From Bacillota bacterium (GTDB lineage Bacteria; Bacillota; Dehalobacteriia; UBA4068; UBA4997): a DNA stretch of 64,000 bases. Every line of letters begins with the position of its first letter. The stretch's first letter is position 1. Below are positions 42,219 to 51,622 of this stretch, one piece after another. The notes under the pieces are model-generated. The model worked only from the letters and a program-made list of their open reading frames with translations, was not told where the DNA came from and did not search any database. Made by a program: the position numbers and the translations under genes. Location: NCBI GenBank assembly GCA_021771915.1, contig JAETNY010000003.1:62001-126000 (forward strand), given 5' to 3'.

Positions 42219-43475
42219 CTATGCCTTTGGTGCAGAAATATAACCAGTCAGCGCGCTGGCCGCCGCCACAGCCGGGCTGGCCAGATAAACCTCAGAGCCA
42301 ATATGCCCCATACGGCCGACAAAATTGCGGTTGGTGGTGGCCACACAGCGCTCGCCGTCAGCCAGAATACCCATATAGCCACCAAGACAGGGCCCGCAGG
42401 TGGGTGTGGAAACCACACAGCCAGCATCAATAAAATCAGCCAGATAGCCCAACTCCAGGCATTGCTTATAAACCTGCTGGGTAGCCGGAATAATAATCAC
42501 ACGTACGCCCGGCGCAACCTTATGACCACGCAGAATTTGCGCCGCCACTGCCATATCGGCCAGCCGGCCGTTAGTGCAGGAACCAATAACCACCTGGTCA
42601 ATCTTCACCTCGCCCAGTTCAGCCACTGTTTTAGTGTTCTCCGGCAGGTGCGGCAACGCCACTGTCGGCTGCACCGCCGCCAAATCAATCTCATAAACGG
42701 CGGTATATTCTGCGTCATCGTCCGCCTGATACACTGTTGGCAGCATTTTTTCACGCTCTTTCAGATAAGTCAGCGTAATATCGTCAACCGCAAAAATACC
42801 ATTTTTTGCGCCGGCTTCAATCGCCATATTCGCCATGCAAAGGCGGTCGTCTATGCCCAACTCCGCCAGACCGTCGCCGCTGAACTCCATAGACTGATAA
42901 AGCGCGCCGTCCACGCCAATCAGACCGATAATATGCAAAATGATGTCCTTACCGCTGACCCAGGGATTTTTTTTGCCATGCAACACAAATTTAATCGCCT
43001 CCGGCACCTTAAACCAGGCTTTGCCGCGCGCCATACCGGCCGCCAAATCAGTGCTGCCCACGCCGGTGGAAAAAGCGCCCAGCGCGCCATAAGTGCAAGT
43101 ATGCGAGTCCGCGCCGATTACCAGCTGACCGGCCGTCACCAAACCCTGCTCCGGCAGCAGCGCATGCTCAACCCCCATACAACCCACATCGTAATAATGC
43201 GTAATATTATGTTTAGCCGCAAACTGACGGCATTGCTTGCACTGCTCGGCCGCCTTAATATCCTTGTTCGGCGCAAAATGGTCCATCACCAGCGCAATTT
43301 TATCTTTATTAAAAACCTCGCTAAAGCCGGCCTTTTCAAATTCGTTAATTGCCACGGGGGTGGTAATATCATTGCCCAGACACAAATCTAAATCCGCCAT
43401 AATCAGCTGACCGGGCTTAACGCTCTCCAGCCCACAATGCGCGGCCAGAATTTTCTGGCTCATTGTCATTCCCAT
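42219..43475 (-). CDS. leuC: 3-isopropylmalate dehydratase large subunit
   Basis: A 418-residue aconitase-family protein of the shorter LeuC type. Cysteine ligands for the 4Fe-4S cluster are visible in [13 protein letters not shown] and in [22 protein letters not shown] and [13 protein letters not shown] are other active-site signatures. It works with LeuD. AGGAGG lies before the first ATG. A 522-residue antisense ORF across leuC and leuD is a shadow. Confidence 0.96.
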   Translation of the reverse strand: MGMTMSQKILAAHCGLESVKPGQLIMADLDLCLGNDITTPVAINEFEKAGFSEVFNKDKIALVMDHFAPNKDIKAAEQCKQCRQFAAKHNITHYYDVGCMGVEHALLPEQGLVTAGQLVIGADSHTCTYGALGAFSTGVGSTDLAAGMARGKAWFKVPEAIKFVLHGKKNPWVSGKDIILHIIGLIGVDGALYQSMEFSGDGLAELGIDDRLCMANMAIEAGAKNGIFAVDDITLTYLKEREKMLPTVYQADDDAEYTAVYEIDLAAVQPTVALPHLPENTKTVAELGEVKIDQVVIGSCTNGRLADMAVAAQILRGHKVAPGVRVIIIPATQQVYKQCLELGYLADFIDAGCVVSTPTCGPCLGGYMGILADGERCVATTNRNFVGRMGHIGSEVYLASPAVAAASALTGYISAPKA

Positions 43476-43510
43476 TGTTTTTTCCTCCTCGGACTGTTAT
43501 AAAACTTTTA

Positions 43511-45181
43511 TTATTTTTTCCATACTTCATACAGCTTGTTCGCCGCGCTCAAAAGCGCGTTCAGTGAAGCGTCAATAATATCGTTATCAATGCCGGCGCC
43601 CCAGCAGACGTTATTATCTCTGTCCTCCAGCCCCACATAAGCAATCGCCTGAGAGGTTGAACCAGAAGTCAGAGAGTGTTCCTCATAGGTCACAACGTGG
43701 ATTTTCTTATCCAGCAGCTGCTCCAGCGCTTTGGTTACAGCGTTCAGACGGCCGTTGCCGGTGGTCTGTATACGCGAAATCTGACCATGGAATTTCAATT
43801 CCACATCAGCATACATAATCGCCTTATCACTGAAAGAATATTTACCATAAGAAATGGGCTGGTCAATATTAACATAATGCGAAAGGAAGATATCGCGAAT
43901 TTCCTCGTGCGAGAGTTCCTTGTGCAGGTGATCGGAAACACTTTTAACCGTATAGCCAAAGTCCTCGCGCATTTTCTGGGGCATATTAAAGCCATATTTG
44001 GTCTGCATCAGATAGCCAATGCCGCCCTTGCCGCTCTGGCTGTTAATACGGATAACGTCAGATTCATACTCCCGGCCCACGTCGTGGGGGTCAATCGGCA
44101 GATAAGGCACCGTCCAGCTATGCAGCTGTTTTTCCTCATGCCACTTCATACCCTTGGCAATCGCGTCCTGATGAGAACCGGAGAAAGCGGCAAACACCAG
44201 CCGGCCGCTATATGGCTGGCGCTCATAAACATGCATACGCGTAACTTTTTCATAAACCTTGGTAATTTCTGTAATATTACTGAAATCCAGCTGGGGATTC
44301 ACACCATGACAAAACATATTCATCGCCAATGTAACAATATCCACATTGCCGGTGCGCTCGCCGTTGCCAAAAAGCGTGCCCTCAATACGATTAGCGCCGG
44401 CCAGCATGCCCAGTTCCGCATCAGCCACGCCGCAGCCGCGGTCATTGTGAGGGTGCAAAGAAAGTATCACATTATCACGATATTTCAAATTATCGCTCAT
44501 ATATTCAATCTGGCTGGCGTAAACATGGGCCAGACTCATTTCCACCGTGGCCGGCAGATTGATGATAACCGGCCAGTCCGCCCGGGGCTGCCAGATATCC
44601 AGCACCGCGTTGCAGATTTCCAGCGCAAATTCCATCTCTGTGCCGGTAAAACTCTCCGGCGAATACTCAAAGCGAATATTGCCGGGCATATCCTTGATGT
44701 ATTCATTCATCAGCTTGGCGCCCTCCACGGCAATCTCAATAATACCGGGCTTCTCCATATGAAAAACCTGCTCTCTCTGCGCTAGAGAGGTGGAGTTATA
44801 CAAATGAACAATAGCGTTTTTAGCGCCGCGCACGGCGTCAAAGGTTTTGGCGATAATATGCTCGCGGCTCTGTGTCAAAACCTGCAATGTAACATCGTCC
44901 GGCACCAAATCCTGCTCAATCAGCGTACGCAGAAATTCATACTCGGTTTCTGAAGCCGCCGGAAAGCCAACTTCAATCTCCTTAAAGCCAACTTTCACCA
45001 AATATTTGAAAAATTCCAGTTTTTCGTCCAAACTCATCGGCACAATCAGGCTCTGGTTGCCATCGCGCAAATCCACGCTGCACCAAACCGGCGCTTTATC
45101 AATATATTCCTTTTGCGCCCACTTCAACTCATTTACCGGCGGCATAAAATAGCCGCGATGGTAACGGTCATAATTTTTCAA
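43511..45181 (-). CDS. leuA: 2-isopropylmalate synthase
   Basis: A protein of about 556 residues. The start is placed at the TTG at 45181 (reading MKNYDRYHRGYFMPPVNEL), nine bases after AGGGG; the track uses a TTG three codons earlier that lies against that site. WCSVDLRDGNQSL is the metal-binding start of the HMGL-like barrel, and LSLHPHNDRGCGVADAEL supplies the His ligands. The C-terminal about 130 residues form the leucine-sensing regulatory domain (GNGRLNAVTKALEQLL). It condenses acetyl-CoA with 2-oxoisovalerate, the first step to leucine. It heads the leu operon. Confidence 0.93.
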   Translation of the reverse strand: MKNYDRYHRGYFMPPVNELKWAQKEYIDKAPVWCSVDLRDGNQSLIVPMSLDEKLEFFKYLVKVGFKEIEVGFPAASETEYEFLRTLIEQDLVPDDVTLQVLTQSREHIIAKTFDAVRGAKNAIVHLYNSTSLAQREQVFHMEKPGIIEIAVEGAKLMNEYIKDMPGNIRFEYSPESFTGTEMEFALEICNAVLDIWQPRADWPVIINLPATVEMSLAHVYASQIEYMSDNLKYRDNVILSLHPHNDRGCGVADAELGMLAGANRIEGTLFGNGERTGNVDIVTLAMNMFCHGVNPQLDFSNITEITKVYEKVTRMHVYERQPYSGRLVFAAFSGSHQDAIAKGMKWHEEKQLHSWTVPYLPIDPHDVGREYESDVIRINSQSGKGGIGYLMQTKYGFNMPQKMREDFGYTVKSVSDHLHKELSHEEIRDIFLSHYVNIDQPISYGKYSFSDKAIMYADVELKFHGQISRIQTTGNGRLNAVTKALEQLLDKKIHVVTYEEHSLTSGSTSQAIAYVGLEDRDNNVCWGAGIDNDIIDASLNALLSAANKLYEVWKK

Positions 45182-45252
45182 TCTCCTCAACCCCTATTCT
45201 GCGTTTAATTTATTTATATTTATTTCTTAACTTAAAAATAGTTTATTAGATT

Positions 45253-45282
45253 ATTATAGACCTTTTCAGGCGGCTTTGTCAA
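45253..45282 (-). promoter_or_regulatory. leuACDB promoter
   Basis: On the minus strand a perfect TTGACA and a perfect TATAAT are spaced by 18 bases. Only about 65 bases separate the predicted transcript start from leuA, so there is no room for a T-box leader, and none of its conserved parts is seen. Confidence 0.75.
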
Positions 45283-45343
45283 CTGCTGCTCTGTATATAT
45301 TTGCAGTATTTTTGGATTAAATTATAATTCTAAATTAAAAATC

Positions 45344-45372
45344 TTGACAACACCAGGCCTTTTCTTTATAAT
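45344..45372 (+). promoter_or_regulatory. Promoter of the NERD-domain gene
   Basis: A perfect TTGACA and a perfect TATAAT are spaced by 17 bases, about 50 bases before the start codon. It diverges from the leu promoter. Confidence 0.75.
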
Positions 45373-45421
45373 ATTTTACAAAATTTAATTATTTGGAAAT
45401 TTTTATTAAGAAAGTGATTTT

Positions 45422-46180
45422 ATGCCGAAAGAAAAAGCTTCCATTTTCGCCATGCTGCGCGGTGATGAGCCCAGCCCTCTGGCGCGCGTCTGGCATGACT
45501 TATCCGGCGCTGGCGAAGGCGAATGGGGCGAGAAATGTCTGCTGGAACTGCTGAAAAACCGCGCCAAAAATGCCGCCATTTTTCAAAATGTTTACGTACC
45601 GCTGGGCGGCGGCACAACCGAGTTGGATATTGTGCTGGTCGGCAGTACCGGCCTGTATATTTTTGAAAGCAAAGCCTACGGCGGTAAAATTTATGGTCAG
45701 CCGGAACAGCTTAATTGGGCGCAATATCTTGGCGGCAGCAAAAACGTATTTTATAATCCCATAAGACAGAATGAAAATCATCGGCGCAATCTGGCCAGAG
45801 CCTTGCAAATATCCCCAGAATATATTTGTTCAATTATTGTTTTTGAAAACCGGGCTGATTTAAGCAATATTCACCCCAGACACAGCGAAAGCTTTGTTGT
45901 CTGCAACCGCAACAAGCTGTTAAAACATCTGAAAAAGCTGGTTAATTCTCGCCGGCCGGTTCTGGAACTAACAGAAATGGAGTCAATCTGCCGCAAACTT
46001 GCCAAATGGAGCAAGGTTAATCGGCGCACCAAAAAACAGCACATTAAGCAAGTTCAGCAGCAAATGCATGGCGCGCTCTGCCCTTTCTGCGGCCGGGAGT
46101 TGTTAATCAAACAGGGTAGCTATGGCCCCTTTATCGGGTGCAGCGGCTATCCCAAATGTCAATACACCAGAAAAATATAA
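45422..46180 (+). CDS. NERD-domain nuclease-like protein with C-terminal topoisomerase-type zinc ribbon
   Basis: A 252-residue cytosolic protein. The NERD domain (about 20-140) keeps the nuclease-like core TELDIVLVGSTGLYIFESKAYGG, with Asp and Glu-X-Lys residues of the PD-(D/E)XK fold. The C-terminal 35 residues, CPFCGRELLIKQGSYGPFIGCSGYPKCQYTRK, form a four-Cys zinc ribbon as at the end of topoisomerase I. The role is thought to be in DNA processing or defence, but no substrate is known. It stands alone with a strong promoter and terminator. Confidence 0.87.
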   Translation: MPKEKASIFAMLRGDEPSPLARVWHDLSGAGEGEWGEKCLLELLKNRAKNAAIFQNVYVPLGGGTTELDIVLVGSTGLYIFESKAYGGKIYGQPEQLNWAQYLGGSKNVFYNPIRQNENHRRNLARALQISPEYICSIIVFENRADLSNIHPRHSESFVVCNRNKLLKHLKKLVNSRRPVLELTEMESICRKLAKWSKVNRRTKKQHIKQVQQQMHGALCPFCGRELLIKQGSYGPFIGCSGYPKCQYTRKI

Positions 46181-46205
46181 AAGCCAAACATCCCAAGTAA
46201 AAATT

Positions 46206-46236
46206 AAGGCAGACGTTTCAATTTAACGTCTGCCTT
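46206..46236. terminator. Bidirectional terminator between NERD and lipoprotein genes
   Basis: AAGGCAGACGTT and AACGTCTGCCTT form a perfect 12-bp stem with a seven-base loop, with TTAATTT and TTTC flanks. Confidence 0.8.
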
Positions 46237-46247
46237 TCAATATTAAA

Positions 46248-46724
46248 TCATTCCGGCTCCGCCAGAGTGACAGTGGTGGCGGCAAAAGCCGCTTCAGCCT
46301 CCGCCTGGCTGGCCAGAGAAGCCATGATTATAACGGTTTGAGCGCCGTCAACCTGCATGATATAATTGTATTCCGTACCGCTGCTGCCATCTACCGTATA
46401 GAAAAAATAGCTGTTGCCGTCTTTAGTGTCCTCCGCCAGCAAAGAGGCGTTGGGGTCGTCTTTTATCAGCTGGTAATAAAGCGCATAAGCTTCCGGCTGG
46501 CCAAAACCGCCGGTCAGAATTGTTTCCTCGTCCTTGCTTATCACAAAAGGCACTTCCATAGTCAAATCATAACCGGCCTTAATATCCACCTGCACTGTAA
46601 TTTTATCACCGGTTTCCACGTTAAAAGTAGCCGCTTTATAGGCATGAGTGGAGCAGGCCGCCAGCAGGAACAGCAATAATAAAAGTCCTGTTATATATTT
46701 ACCTGTTGCCAAAATTTTTTGCAT
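46248..46724 (-). CDS. Small lipoprotein of unknown function
   Basis: The start is the ATG at 46724 (MQKILATGKYITG), with GGAGGG eight bases upstream, giving 158 residues; the track starts at a GTG three codons earlier. The signal peptide ends in the lipobox LLAAC, so the mature protein is anchored outside the membrane. The rest is a beta-rich domain of about 130 residues (DKITVQVDIKAGYDLTMEVPFVI) with no family I recognise. It has its own promoter and converges on the NERD gene. Confidence 0.75.
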   Translation of the reverse strand: MQKILATGKYITGLLLLLFLLAACSTHAYKAATFNVETGDKITVQVDIKAGYDLTMEVPFVISKDEETILTGGFGQPEAYALYYQLIKDDPNASLLAEDTKDGNSYFFYTVDGSSGTEYNYIMQVDGAQTVIIMASLASQAEAEAAFAATTVTLAEPE

Positions 46725-46757
46725 AGCCAACACCCTCCGACGCTTATATTATCAATT

Positions 46758-46786
46758 ATTTTAACATATCAGCGCCGGATTTACAA
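46758..46786 (-). promoter_or_regulatory. Promoter of the small lipoprotein gene
   Basis: On the minus strand TTGTAA and TAAAAT are spaced by 17 bases, about 35 bases before the start. The remaining 170 bp to the CAP-gene promoter holds no gene that I can support. Confidence 0.55.
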
Positions 46787-46962
46787 GTTAAACCGGTCTA
46801 TAATTGCACAATTTAGCCTATTATTGAGATTATAACAGATAATTACAGCCCAAATTAGCACAAACTTGCAGTTTTTCCGGCCGTATGATTTGCCAAAGCT
46901 GGCAATCGCTGCCGAAAAGCCGCCAAATAACCAGCCCTTGCCGGGTCTGTTCTTTTTTACCA

Positions 46963-46992
46963 TTGCTTTAGACCCAACCCCTGGGGTATAAT
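46963..46992 (+). promoter_or_regulatory. Promoter of the CAP-domain gene
   Basis: TTGCTT and a perfect TATAAT are spaced by 18 bases, about 60 bases before the ATG. Confidence 0.6.
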
Positions 46993-47053
46993 GACATCAA
47001 GTTCAGAGGAACTGAAAGTTAAAAAACTTAAAAAAGCAAAGGAGTGATAGTTT

Positions 47054-47749
47054 ATGAAAAAACTATTGAGTATCACATTGACAATCGCCGTATTTTGTAT
47101 GTTGGCCACCAGCGCAATGGCTGCACCGGCCAACGCACAACAGCCGCAGGACGAACTTTGGCAGTACATACAGGAAAGTGATGATTTCTGGAACAACATT
47201 ATGAAACAGATTGGCGAGGAGCCGGACCAGAATAAGCGCCCCACTCCGGACGAAAGCCAGAAGCCCACACCTAAACCGCCGGTTATTGAGGATAACCAGC
47301 CTGGTCAGGATAATAATACTGATAAAGATAACAATAACAACAATAATGACGATAAAAACGACAATAACCAGACCAACAACAGTTATGTTGAACAGGTTTT
47401 GCAGCTGGTTAACCGGGAGCGCGCCGCCAGAGGTTTGAACAGCCTGCGTCTGGACGCCAGAGTTTCCGCCGCCGCACAGGTCAGAGCCGCCGAATGTGCG
47501 CGCAGCTTCTCACACACCCGTCCTGATGGCACAAGATGCTTCACCGCGCTGAAAGAGGGCGGCGTCAGCTATCGACGAGCCGGTGAGAACATCGCTTATG
47601 GTCAGCGCACACCACAGGCCGTTATGACGGACTGGATGAATTCCTCCGGCCACCGTGCCAACATTTTGAACAGCAATTACACCACGATTGGCATTGGCTA
47701 TACTGTGATTAACGGCACACCTTACTGGTCTCAGTTCTTTATTCAATAA
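47054..47749 (+). CDS. Secreted CAP (SCP/PR1) domain protein
   Basis: A 231-residue exported protein with a signal peptide cut after SAMA (about residue 23). A low-complexity linker rich in Pro, Asn and Asp spans about 50-108. The C-terminal CAP domain (about 110-231) has VNRERAARGLNSLRLDARVSAAAQVRAAE, SHTRPDG, AGENIAYG and NSSGHRANILNSNYTTIGIGY with the usual His and Glu residues. Bacterial members (YkwD type) are often found in spore-formers; their function is poorly known. AAGGAG lies before the ATG. Confidence 0.92.
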   Translation: MKKLLSITLTIAVFCMLATSAMAAPANAQQPQDELWQYIQESDDFWNNIMKQIGEEPDQNKRPTPDESQKPTPKPPVIEDNQPGQDNNTDKDNNNNNNDDKNDNNQTNNSYVEQVLQLVNRERAARGLNSLRLDARVSAAAQVRAAECARSFSHTRPDGTRCFTALKEGGVSYRRAGENIAYGQRTPQAVMTDWMNSSGHRANILNSNYTTIGIGYTVINGTPYWSQFFIQ

Positions 47750-47839
47750 GCCAGCTTGCAATCACCAATAAAATTTAATTTTGTATCTATCTGTTTTCTT
47801 TTCATATTTTCCCCTTATTTAAATTCCCTATATTTTCGG

Positions 47840-47861
47840 AGGCGGCCGCGTTTGGCCGCCT
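47840..47861 (+). terminator. Terminator downstream of the CAP gene
   Basis: AGGCGGCC and GGCCGCCT form a perfect 8-bp GC-rich stem with a six-base loop, followed by TTCAATTTG. The T-run is short. Confidence 0.6.
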
Positions 47862-47964
47862 TTCAATTTGCTCTTTCAGTACGGATTAAGCCAATTTTTT
47901 AACTCGCTAATGGTTTGGTGACCTAAATTATACTGTGTACAAAATTGAAAGCGTAAACAGCTGC

Positions 47965-47993
47965 TTGACTTGCAGCGCCTAATAATGTATAAT
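47965..47993 (+). promoter_or_regulatory. Promoter of the amino-acid ABC operon
   Basis: TTGACT and a perfect TATAAT are spaced by 17 bases. It lies 230 bases before the ATPase start, so the mRNA has a long AT-rich leader (about 48000-48222) in which I see no known riboswitch. Confidence 0.65.
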
Positions 47994-48222
47994 AATAAAG
48001 TATTAGTTTTTTTTGAACTCATCGTTAATGCTTGCATATAGGTAAAAATTAATTCAACTAACCGCAAAATTGAATTGGCTGATTATTAGTTATACATTCT
48101 ATCTGCATAATTATAATTTATCAGGCAAAATAACAGCCGCATAGTATCAACAGACTGTAAGTTATACGATTTATTTGCATTACCATAAATTATTACTGCA
48201 AAACAGGAAGGAGGAGCCGCCG

Positions 48223-48942
48223 TTGATTAAATTAGTAAACGTAAACAAGTTTTTTGGCAGCGTTCATGTCTTAAAAGATGTTAATTTGGAGGTGGCCGAG
48301 GGCGAAAAGCTGGTAATCATCGGGCCTTCCGGTTCCGGCAAAAGCACCACCGTGCGCTGCATGAATTTTTTGGAGGAACCAACCTCCGGCGAGGTTTACA
48401 TAAACGGAACCCGGCTTACGCATAAAAATAAAATTGAGATTGCCCGCAACACCACGGCGATGGTTTTCCAACAGTTCAATCTGTATCCACATAAGACCGT
48501 TCTGCAAAACCTGACTCTGGCGCCGACCAAGCTGCAAAAGGTACCCAAGGCTGAAGCCGAGGATTTGGCCTATAAGTATCTGGATATTGTTGGGCTGCGT
48601 GAAAAATCCAACGTCTACCCCACCACGCTTTCCGGTGGTCAGCAGCAGCGTGTGGCTATTGCCCGGGCGCTTTGTTCACGCGCCAAGATTATCCTATTTG
48701 ATGAACCAACTTCTGCGCTGGACCCGGAAACCGTTCAGGAGGTTCTGGACGTTATGATTAAGCTTTCGCAGGAAAACATCACCATGGTGGTGGTAACTCA
48801 TGAGATGGGCTTTGCCCGTCAGGTTGCCGACCGGGTTATCTTTATGGACGATGGGCGCATTTTGGAGGAAGGCTCGCCGGAGCACTTCTTCGTTAACCCC
48901 ACAGAGGAGCGCACCAAAGCGTTTTTAAGCAAAATTTTATAA
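48223..48942 (+). CDS. glnQ: Polar amino acid ABC transporter ATP-binding protein (GlnQ type)
   Basis: The start is the TTG at 48223 (reading [12 protein letters not shown]), with AGGAGG just upstream; the track extends 16 codons into the leader. The 239 residues carry Walker [17 protein letters not shown], the Q-loop FQQFNLYPH, the signature [15 protein letters not shown], Walker [14 protein letters not shown], and [13 protein letters not shown], the set typical of the PAAT family (GlnQ/GltL). It powers uptake by the binding protein and two permeases downstream. Confidence 0.93.
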   Translation: MIKLVNVNKFFGSVHVLKDVNLEVAEGEKLVIIGPSGSGKSTTVRCMNFLEEPTSGEVYINGTRLTHKNKIEIARNTTAMVFQQFNLYPHKTVLQNLTLAPTKLQKVPKAEAEDLAYKYLDIVGLREKSNVYPTTLSGGQQQRVAIARALCSRAKIILFDEPTSALDPETVQEVLDVMIKLSQENITMVVVTHEMGFARQVADRVIFMDDGRILEEGSPEHFFVNPTEERTKAFLSKIL

Positions 48943-49020
48943 TTGTCTTTTATATGTGCAACCAGCTTTTGCATGTATTCAAGAATATATTAAACTCTAT
49001 TTAAAAGGAAGGGAAAGAAA

Positions 49021-49869
49021 ATGAAAAAATTATTAGCATTGCTGATGTCGCTGACTTTGCTGCTGGCATTGGCTGGCTGCGGCGGTGACCAGGGCGGCAC
49101 GCCAAATCAGAACAACACACCCAACGGCTCCACCAGCAGCATTACGCCTGAAGCTATTACAGCACGCGGCGTTCTGCGCGTGGGCGTTAAAACCGACGTA
49201 CCAGGTTTTGGTCTGCAAAATATAGCCGACAGTTCCTACTCCGGCATTGAGATTGACCTGGCTTATAAAATCGCAGAATCTCTGGGCATTGAAAAAGTTG
49301 AGTTTACTCCTGTAACTGCGGCCACACGCGGCCAGCTGCTGGACTCCGGCGATATTGACCTGGTTGCCGCAACTTTCACCATTAATGAAGAACGTAAAGC
49401 CTCCTGGAACTTCACCACACCTTATTATACTGACGCAGTTTCTCTGCTGGTGAAGAATGACAGCGGAATTGAAGATTTTGCTGATTTGCAGGATATTACC
49501 ATTGGCGTTGCCACCGGCGCCACCTCCAAGGTTGCATTGATTGCCGCTGCTGCTGACGCCGGCGTAACTCTGGACGAAGACAAAAACTTTGCAGAATATG
49601 CCTCCTATCCGGAAATTAAGGCTGCTCTGGACTCCGGACGTGTGCAGGCATTTAGCGTAGACGGCTCCATTCTGGCCGGCTATCTGGACAACACCAATCA
49701 CATTGTAGAAAACATTCGTTTCTCTCCGCAGGATTACGGTCTGGCGTCCAAGAAAGATGCTACCGAATGGGCTGAATATCTGGACGGTCTGGTTACTGGC
49801 TGGCTGGCCGATGGCACTATGGCCCAGATAATCGCTGATAATGGCGTTGTTGCTTCTTATACCGAATAA
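49021..49869 (+). CDS. Polar amino acid ABC transporter binding lipoprotein
   Basis: A 282-residue lipoprotein: signal peptide with lipobox LALAGC (Cys about 20), a Gln/Asn/Thr-rich linker, then a family 3 solute-binding domain. GVLRVGVKTDVPGFG, YSGIEIDLAYKIAESLG, DLVAATFTINEERK and FTTPYYTDAVSLLV are typical of glutamate, aspartate or glutamine binders (PEB1/GltI). It works outside the membrane and hands ligand to the permease pair. AAGGAAGGG precedes the ATG. The exact ligand is not readable. Confidence 0.92.
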   Translation: MKKLLALLMSLTLLLALAGCGGDQGGTPNQNNTPNGSTSSITPEAITARGVLRVGVKTDVPGFGLQNIADSSYSGIEIDLAYKIAESLGIEKVEFTPVTAATRGQLLDSGDIDLVAATFTINEERKASWNFTTPYYTDAVSLLVKNDSGIEDFADLQDITIGVATGATSKVALIAAAADAGVTLDEDKNFAEYASYPEIKAALDSGRVQAFSVDGSILAGYLDNTNHIVENIRFSPQDYGLASKKDATEWAEYLDGLVTGWLADGTMAQIIADNGVVASYTE

Positions 49870-49926
49870 TTTTACAATATTGGTTTGTTATCAATATTAC
49901 AAATAATTTTATTTTGGCGAATTTTT

Positions 49927-49951
49927 AAGGAGCAGAGAAATTCTGCTCCTT
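49927..49951 (+). terminator. First hairpin after the binding-protein gene
   Basis: AAGGAGCAGA and TCTGCTCCTT form a perfect 10-bp stem with a five-base loop. The lack of a good T-run suggests partial termination or mRNA protection. Confidence 0.55.
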
Positions 49952-49957
49952 ACCTCG

Positions 49958-49994
49958 TTATAAAAGCCTTGTTTAATTCATAAGGCTTTTATAA
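49958..49994 (+). terminator. Second hairpin before the permease genes
   Basis: TTATAAAAGCCTT and AAGGCTTTTATAA form a perfect 13-bp stem with an 11-base loop. Together with the first hairpin it should lower permease expression relative to the binding protein. Confidence 0.6.
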
Positions 49995-50050
49995 TGGCGA
50001 CACAGTTTGCCAAAAGGCTTAAACCGACTATTTAAAGGAGGTTATTGGAA

Positions 50051-50779
50051 ATGTTTTTACTGCATCAAATTTTTGAGCTATGGCGCTGGCAGGATTTGCT
50101 GGCCTCCTGGCCGCGTTTTGCCACAGCGTTTCTGAATACCCTGGAAATTGCCGTTCTGGCTCTGACTTTATCTCTGTTTTTAGGCGTACTGTTTGGCTTG
50201 ATGTCAACCTCGCATAATATGGCGTTGCGCATTATAACGCGCATTTACGTGGAGTTTTTTCAAAACACACCGCTGGCTATTCAGGTGTTTTTCGTCTATT
50301 ATGCCTTGCCCTATGCCGGCATTGTTTTAAACGAGATAACTATTGGCATACTTTGCGTTGGCATTTACACCGGCGCTTATATGTCAGAGGTAGTGCGCGC
50401 CGGCATCGGCTCCATTCCCAAGGGGCAGTTTGAGGCCGCAGCCTCACAGGGCTTCACCTACATTCAAACCATGCTGTTGATTATCCTGCCGCAGACAGTG
50501 AAAATTATCCTGCCGCCAATGGTCAATCAGATGGTTAACCTGATTAAAAATACCTCGATTGTAGCCATGATTGCCGGCACGGATTTGATGTATCGTGCCA
50601 ACGCCTGGGCCACCAACGGCTACATGAGTTATGGTCCCTCTTATCTGCTTTGCGGCGTGCTTTATTTTGCCATCTGTTTCCCACTTTCCACCTGGGCGCG
50701 CGGTTATGAAGAAAAATTGAAACGCCGTGATTCCCAGGCCAGCAAGGAACTGGAAAAAATTGAGGAGGTGGTTGCCTGA
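50051..50779 (+). CDS. Polar amino acid ABC transporter permease 1
   Basis: The start is the ATG at 50051 (MFLLHQIFELW), nine bases after AGGAGG; the track uses an upstream TTG. The 242 residues form about five helices of the HisM/GlnP family, with PRFATAFLNTLEIAVLAL near the start, YVEFFQNTPLAIQVFFVYYALP, and the ATPase-docking EAA loop PKGQFEAAASQGFTYIQTMLLIILPQ. Its stop overlaps the start of the next permease (TGATG), so the two are translationally coupled and form a heterodimer. Confidence 0.93.
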   Translation: MFLLHQIFELWRWQDLLASWPRFATAFLNTLEIAVLALTLSLFLGVLFGLMSTSHNMALRIITRIYVEFFQNTPLAIQVFFVYYALPYAGIVLNEITIGILCVGIYTGAYMSEVVRAGIGSIPKGQFEAAASQGFTYIQTMLLIILPQTVKIILPPMVNQMVNLIKNTSIVAMIAGTDLMYRANAWATNGYMSYGPSYLLCGVLYFAICFPLSTWARGYEEKLKRRDSQASKELEKIEEVVA

Positions 50780-51474
50780 TGGACGCTTTCAATGCCGTTT
50801 TCACCCCAGATAACATCAATTACATTATGCGCGGCTTCTGGATGACTATCCGCGTGGCTTTCGTCAGCATTATTTTCTCAATCGCCATAGGCACCGTTTT
50901 GGGCATTGTCCGCAGTTATGGCAATTTTATTCTGCGCAAGCTCGCCGGTTTTTACATCGAACTTTTCCGCAACACGCCAAATCTGCTTTGGGTTTTCGTC
51001 TGCTTTATTGCAGCCCCCTTCCCCACCGCCTTTGGCCGGGCCTGTTGTGCTTATGTGCTTTTCACCTCTGCCATGATGGCCGAGGTTGTGCGCGGCGGTT
51101 TAAACTCCATTCCTAAAGGTCAGTTTGAAGCCGCAGCCTCACAGGGCTTTACGCTGGCAAGTACGCTCTGGTACATCGTTATTCCTCAATGTTTCCGCCG
51201 TATCATTCCCACCATGATGAGCCAGGTTATCACCGTCATCAAGGATACTTCTTTCCTGGCGCAGGTAGCGATTGGCGAATTACTGTTCAACACCAAAGAT
51301 TTAATGGCCAAATTACCGGTTTATACCGGTCAGGCTATCGGTTTCCCAGAAGTAGCGCTGCTTTTCGGCTTCGCCATGCTGTTATACTTCCTGTTGAACT
51401 TTACCCTTTCCTGCATTATGCGTTATATACAAAGACGCAATAACGCTGCTACCAATCAGCACACCAACGGCTAA
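50779..51474 (+). CDS. Polar amino acid ABC transporter permease 2
   Basis: A 231-residue membrane protein of the same family, with GFWMTIRVAFVSIIFSIAIGTVLG, FYIELFRNTPNLLWVFVCFI and the EAA loop PKGQFEAAASQGFTLASTLWYIVIPQ. The EAA loop is almost identical to that of permease 1, consistent with gene duplication. GAGGAGG lies in the end of the preceding gene. It closes the four-gene importer. Confidence 0.93.
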   Translation: MDAFNAVFTPDNINYIMRGFWMTIRVAFVSIIFSIAIGTVLGIVRSYGNFILRKLAGFYIELFRNTPNLLWVFVCFIAAPFPTAFGRACCAYVLFTSAMMAEVVRGGLNSIPKGQFEAAASQGFTLASTLWYIVIPQCFRRIIPTMMSQVITVIKDTSFLAQVAIGELLFNTKDLMAKLPVYTGQAIGFPEVALLFGFAMLLYFLLNFTLSCIMRYIQRRNNAATNQHTNG

Positions 51475-51501
51475 AATTCGGCCGCTATTTCATAAATTAA
51501 C

Positions 51502-51543
51502 AAAAAAAGGCTGTTGTTTCACTGGAAAACAACAGCCTTTTTT
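51502..51543. terminator. Strong bidirectional terminator between the ABC operon and queA
   Basis: AAAAAAAGGCTGTTGTTT pairs with AAACAACAGCCTTTTTT in a long stem with A-run and T-run on the two sides. Confidence 0.9.
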
Positions 51544-51622
51544 ATGCGTTACCAACAAAGCCGCCGGATATTGCCGATTGGCCATTTCCACCGCCAACTC
51601 AAAAGAATGTTGCAGCAGTATT

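Noticed and set aside
41823-43391. 522-residue plus-strand ORF across leuD and leuC
   Set aside because: Antisense shadow rich in His, Asn and Arg. It spans two well-supported genes and the gap between them.
45191-45252. T-box leader for the leu operon
   Set aside because: Only about 65 bases lie between the predicted transcript start and leuA, and no T-box motif or terminator pair is visible.
46781-46963. 60-codon minus-strand ORF between the lipoprotein and CAP genes
   Set aside because: It overlaps the lipoprotein promoter, its ribosome site is doubtful, and the composition is not convincing.
47876-48067. 63-codon minus-strand ORF before glnQ
   Set aside because: It lies opposite a strong plus-strand promoter and leader, has no ribosome site, and has no recognisable domain.
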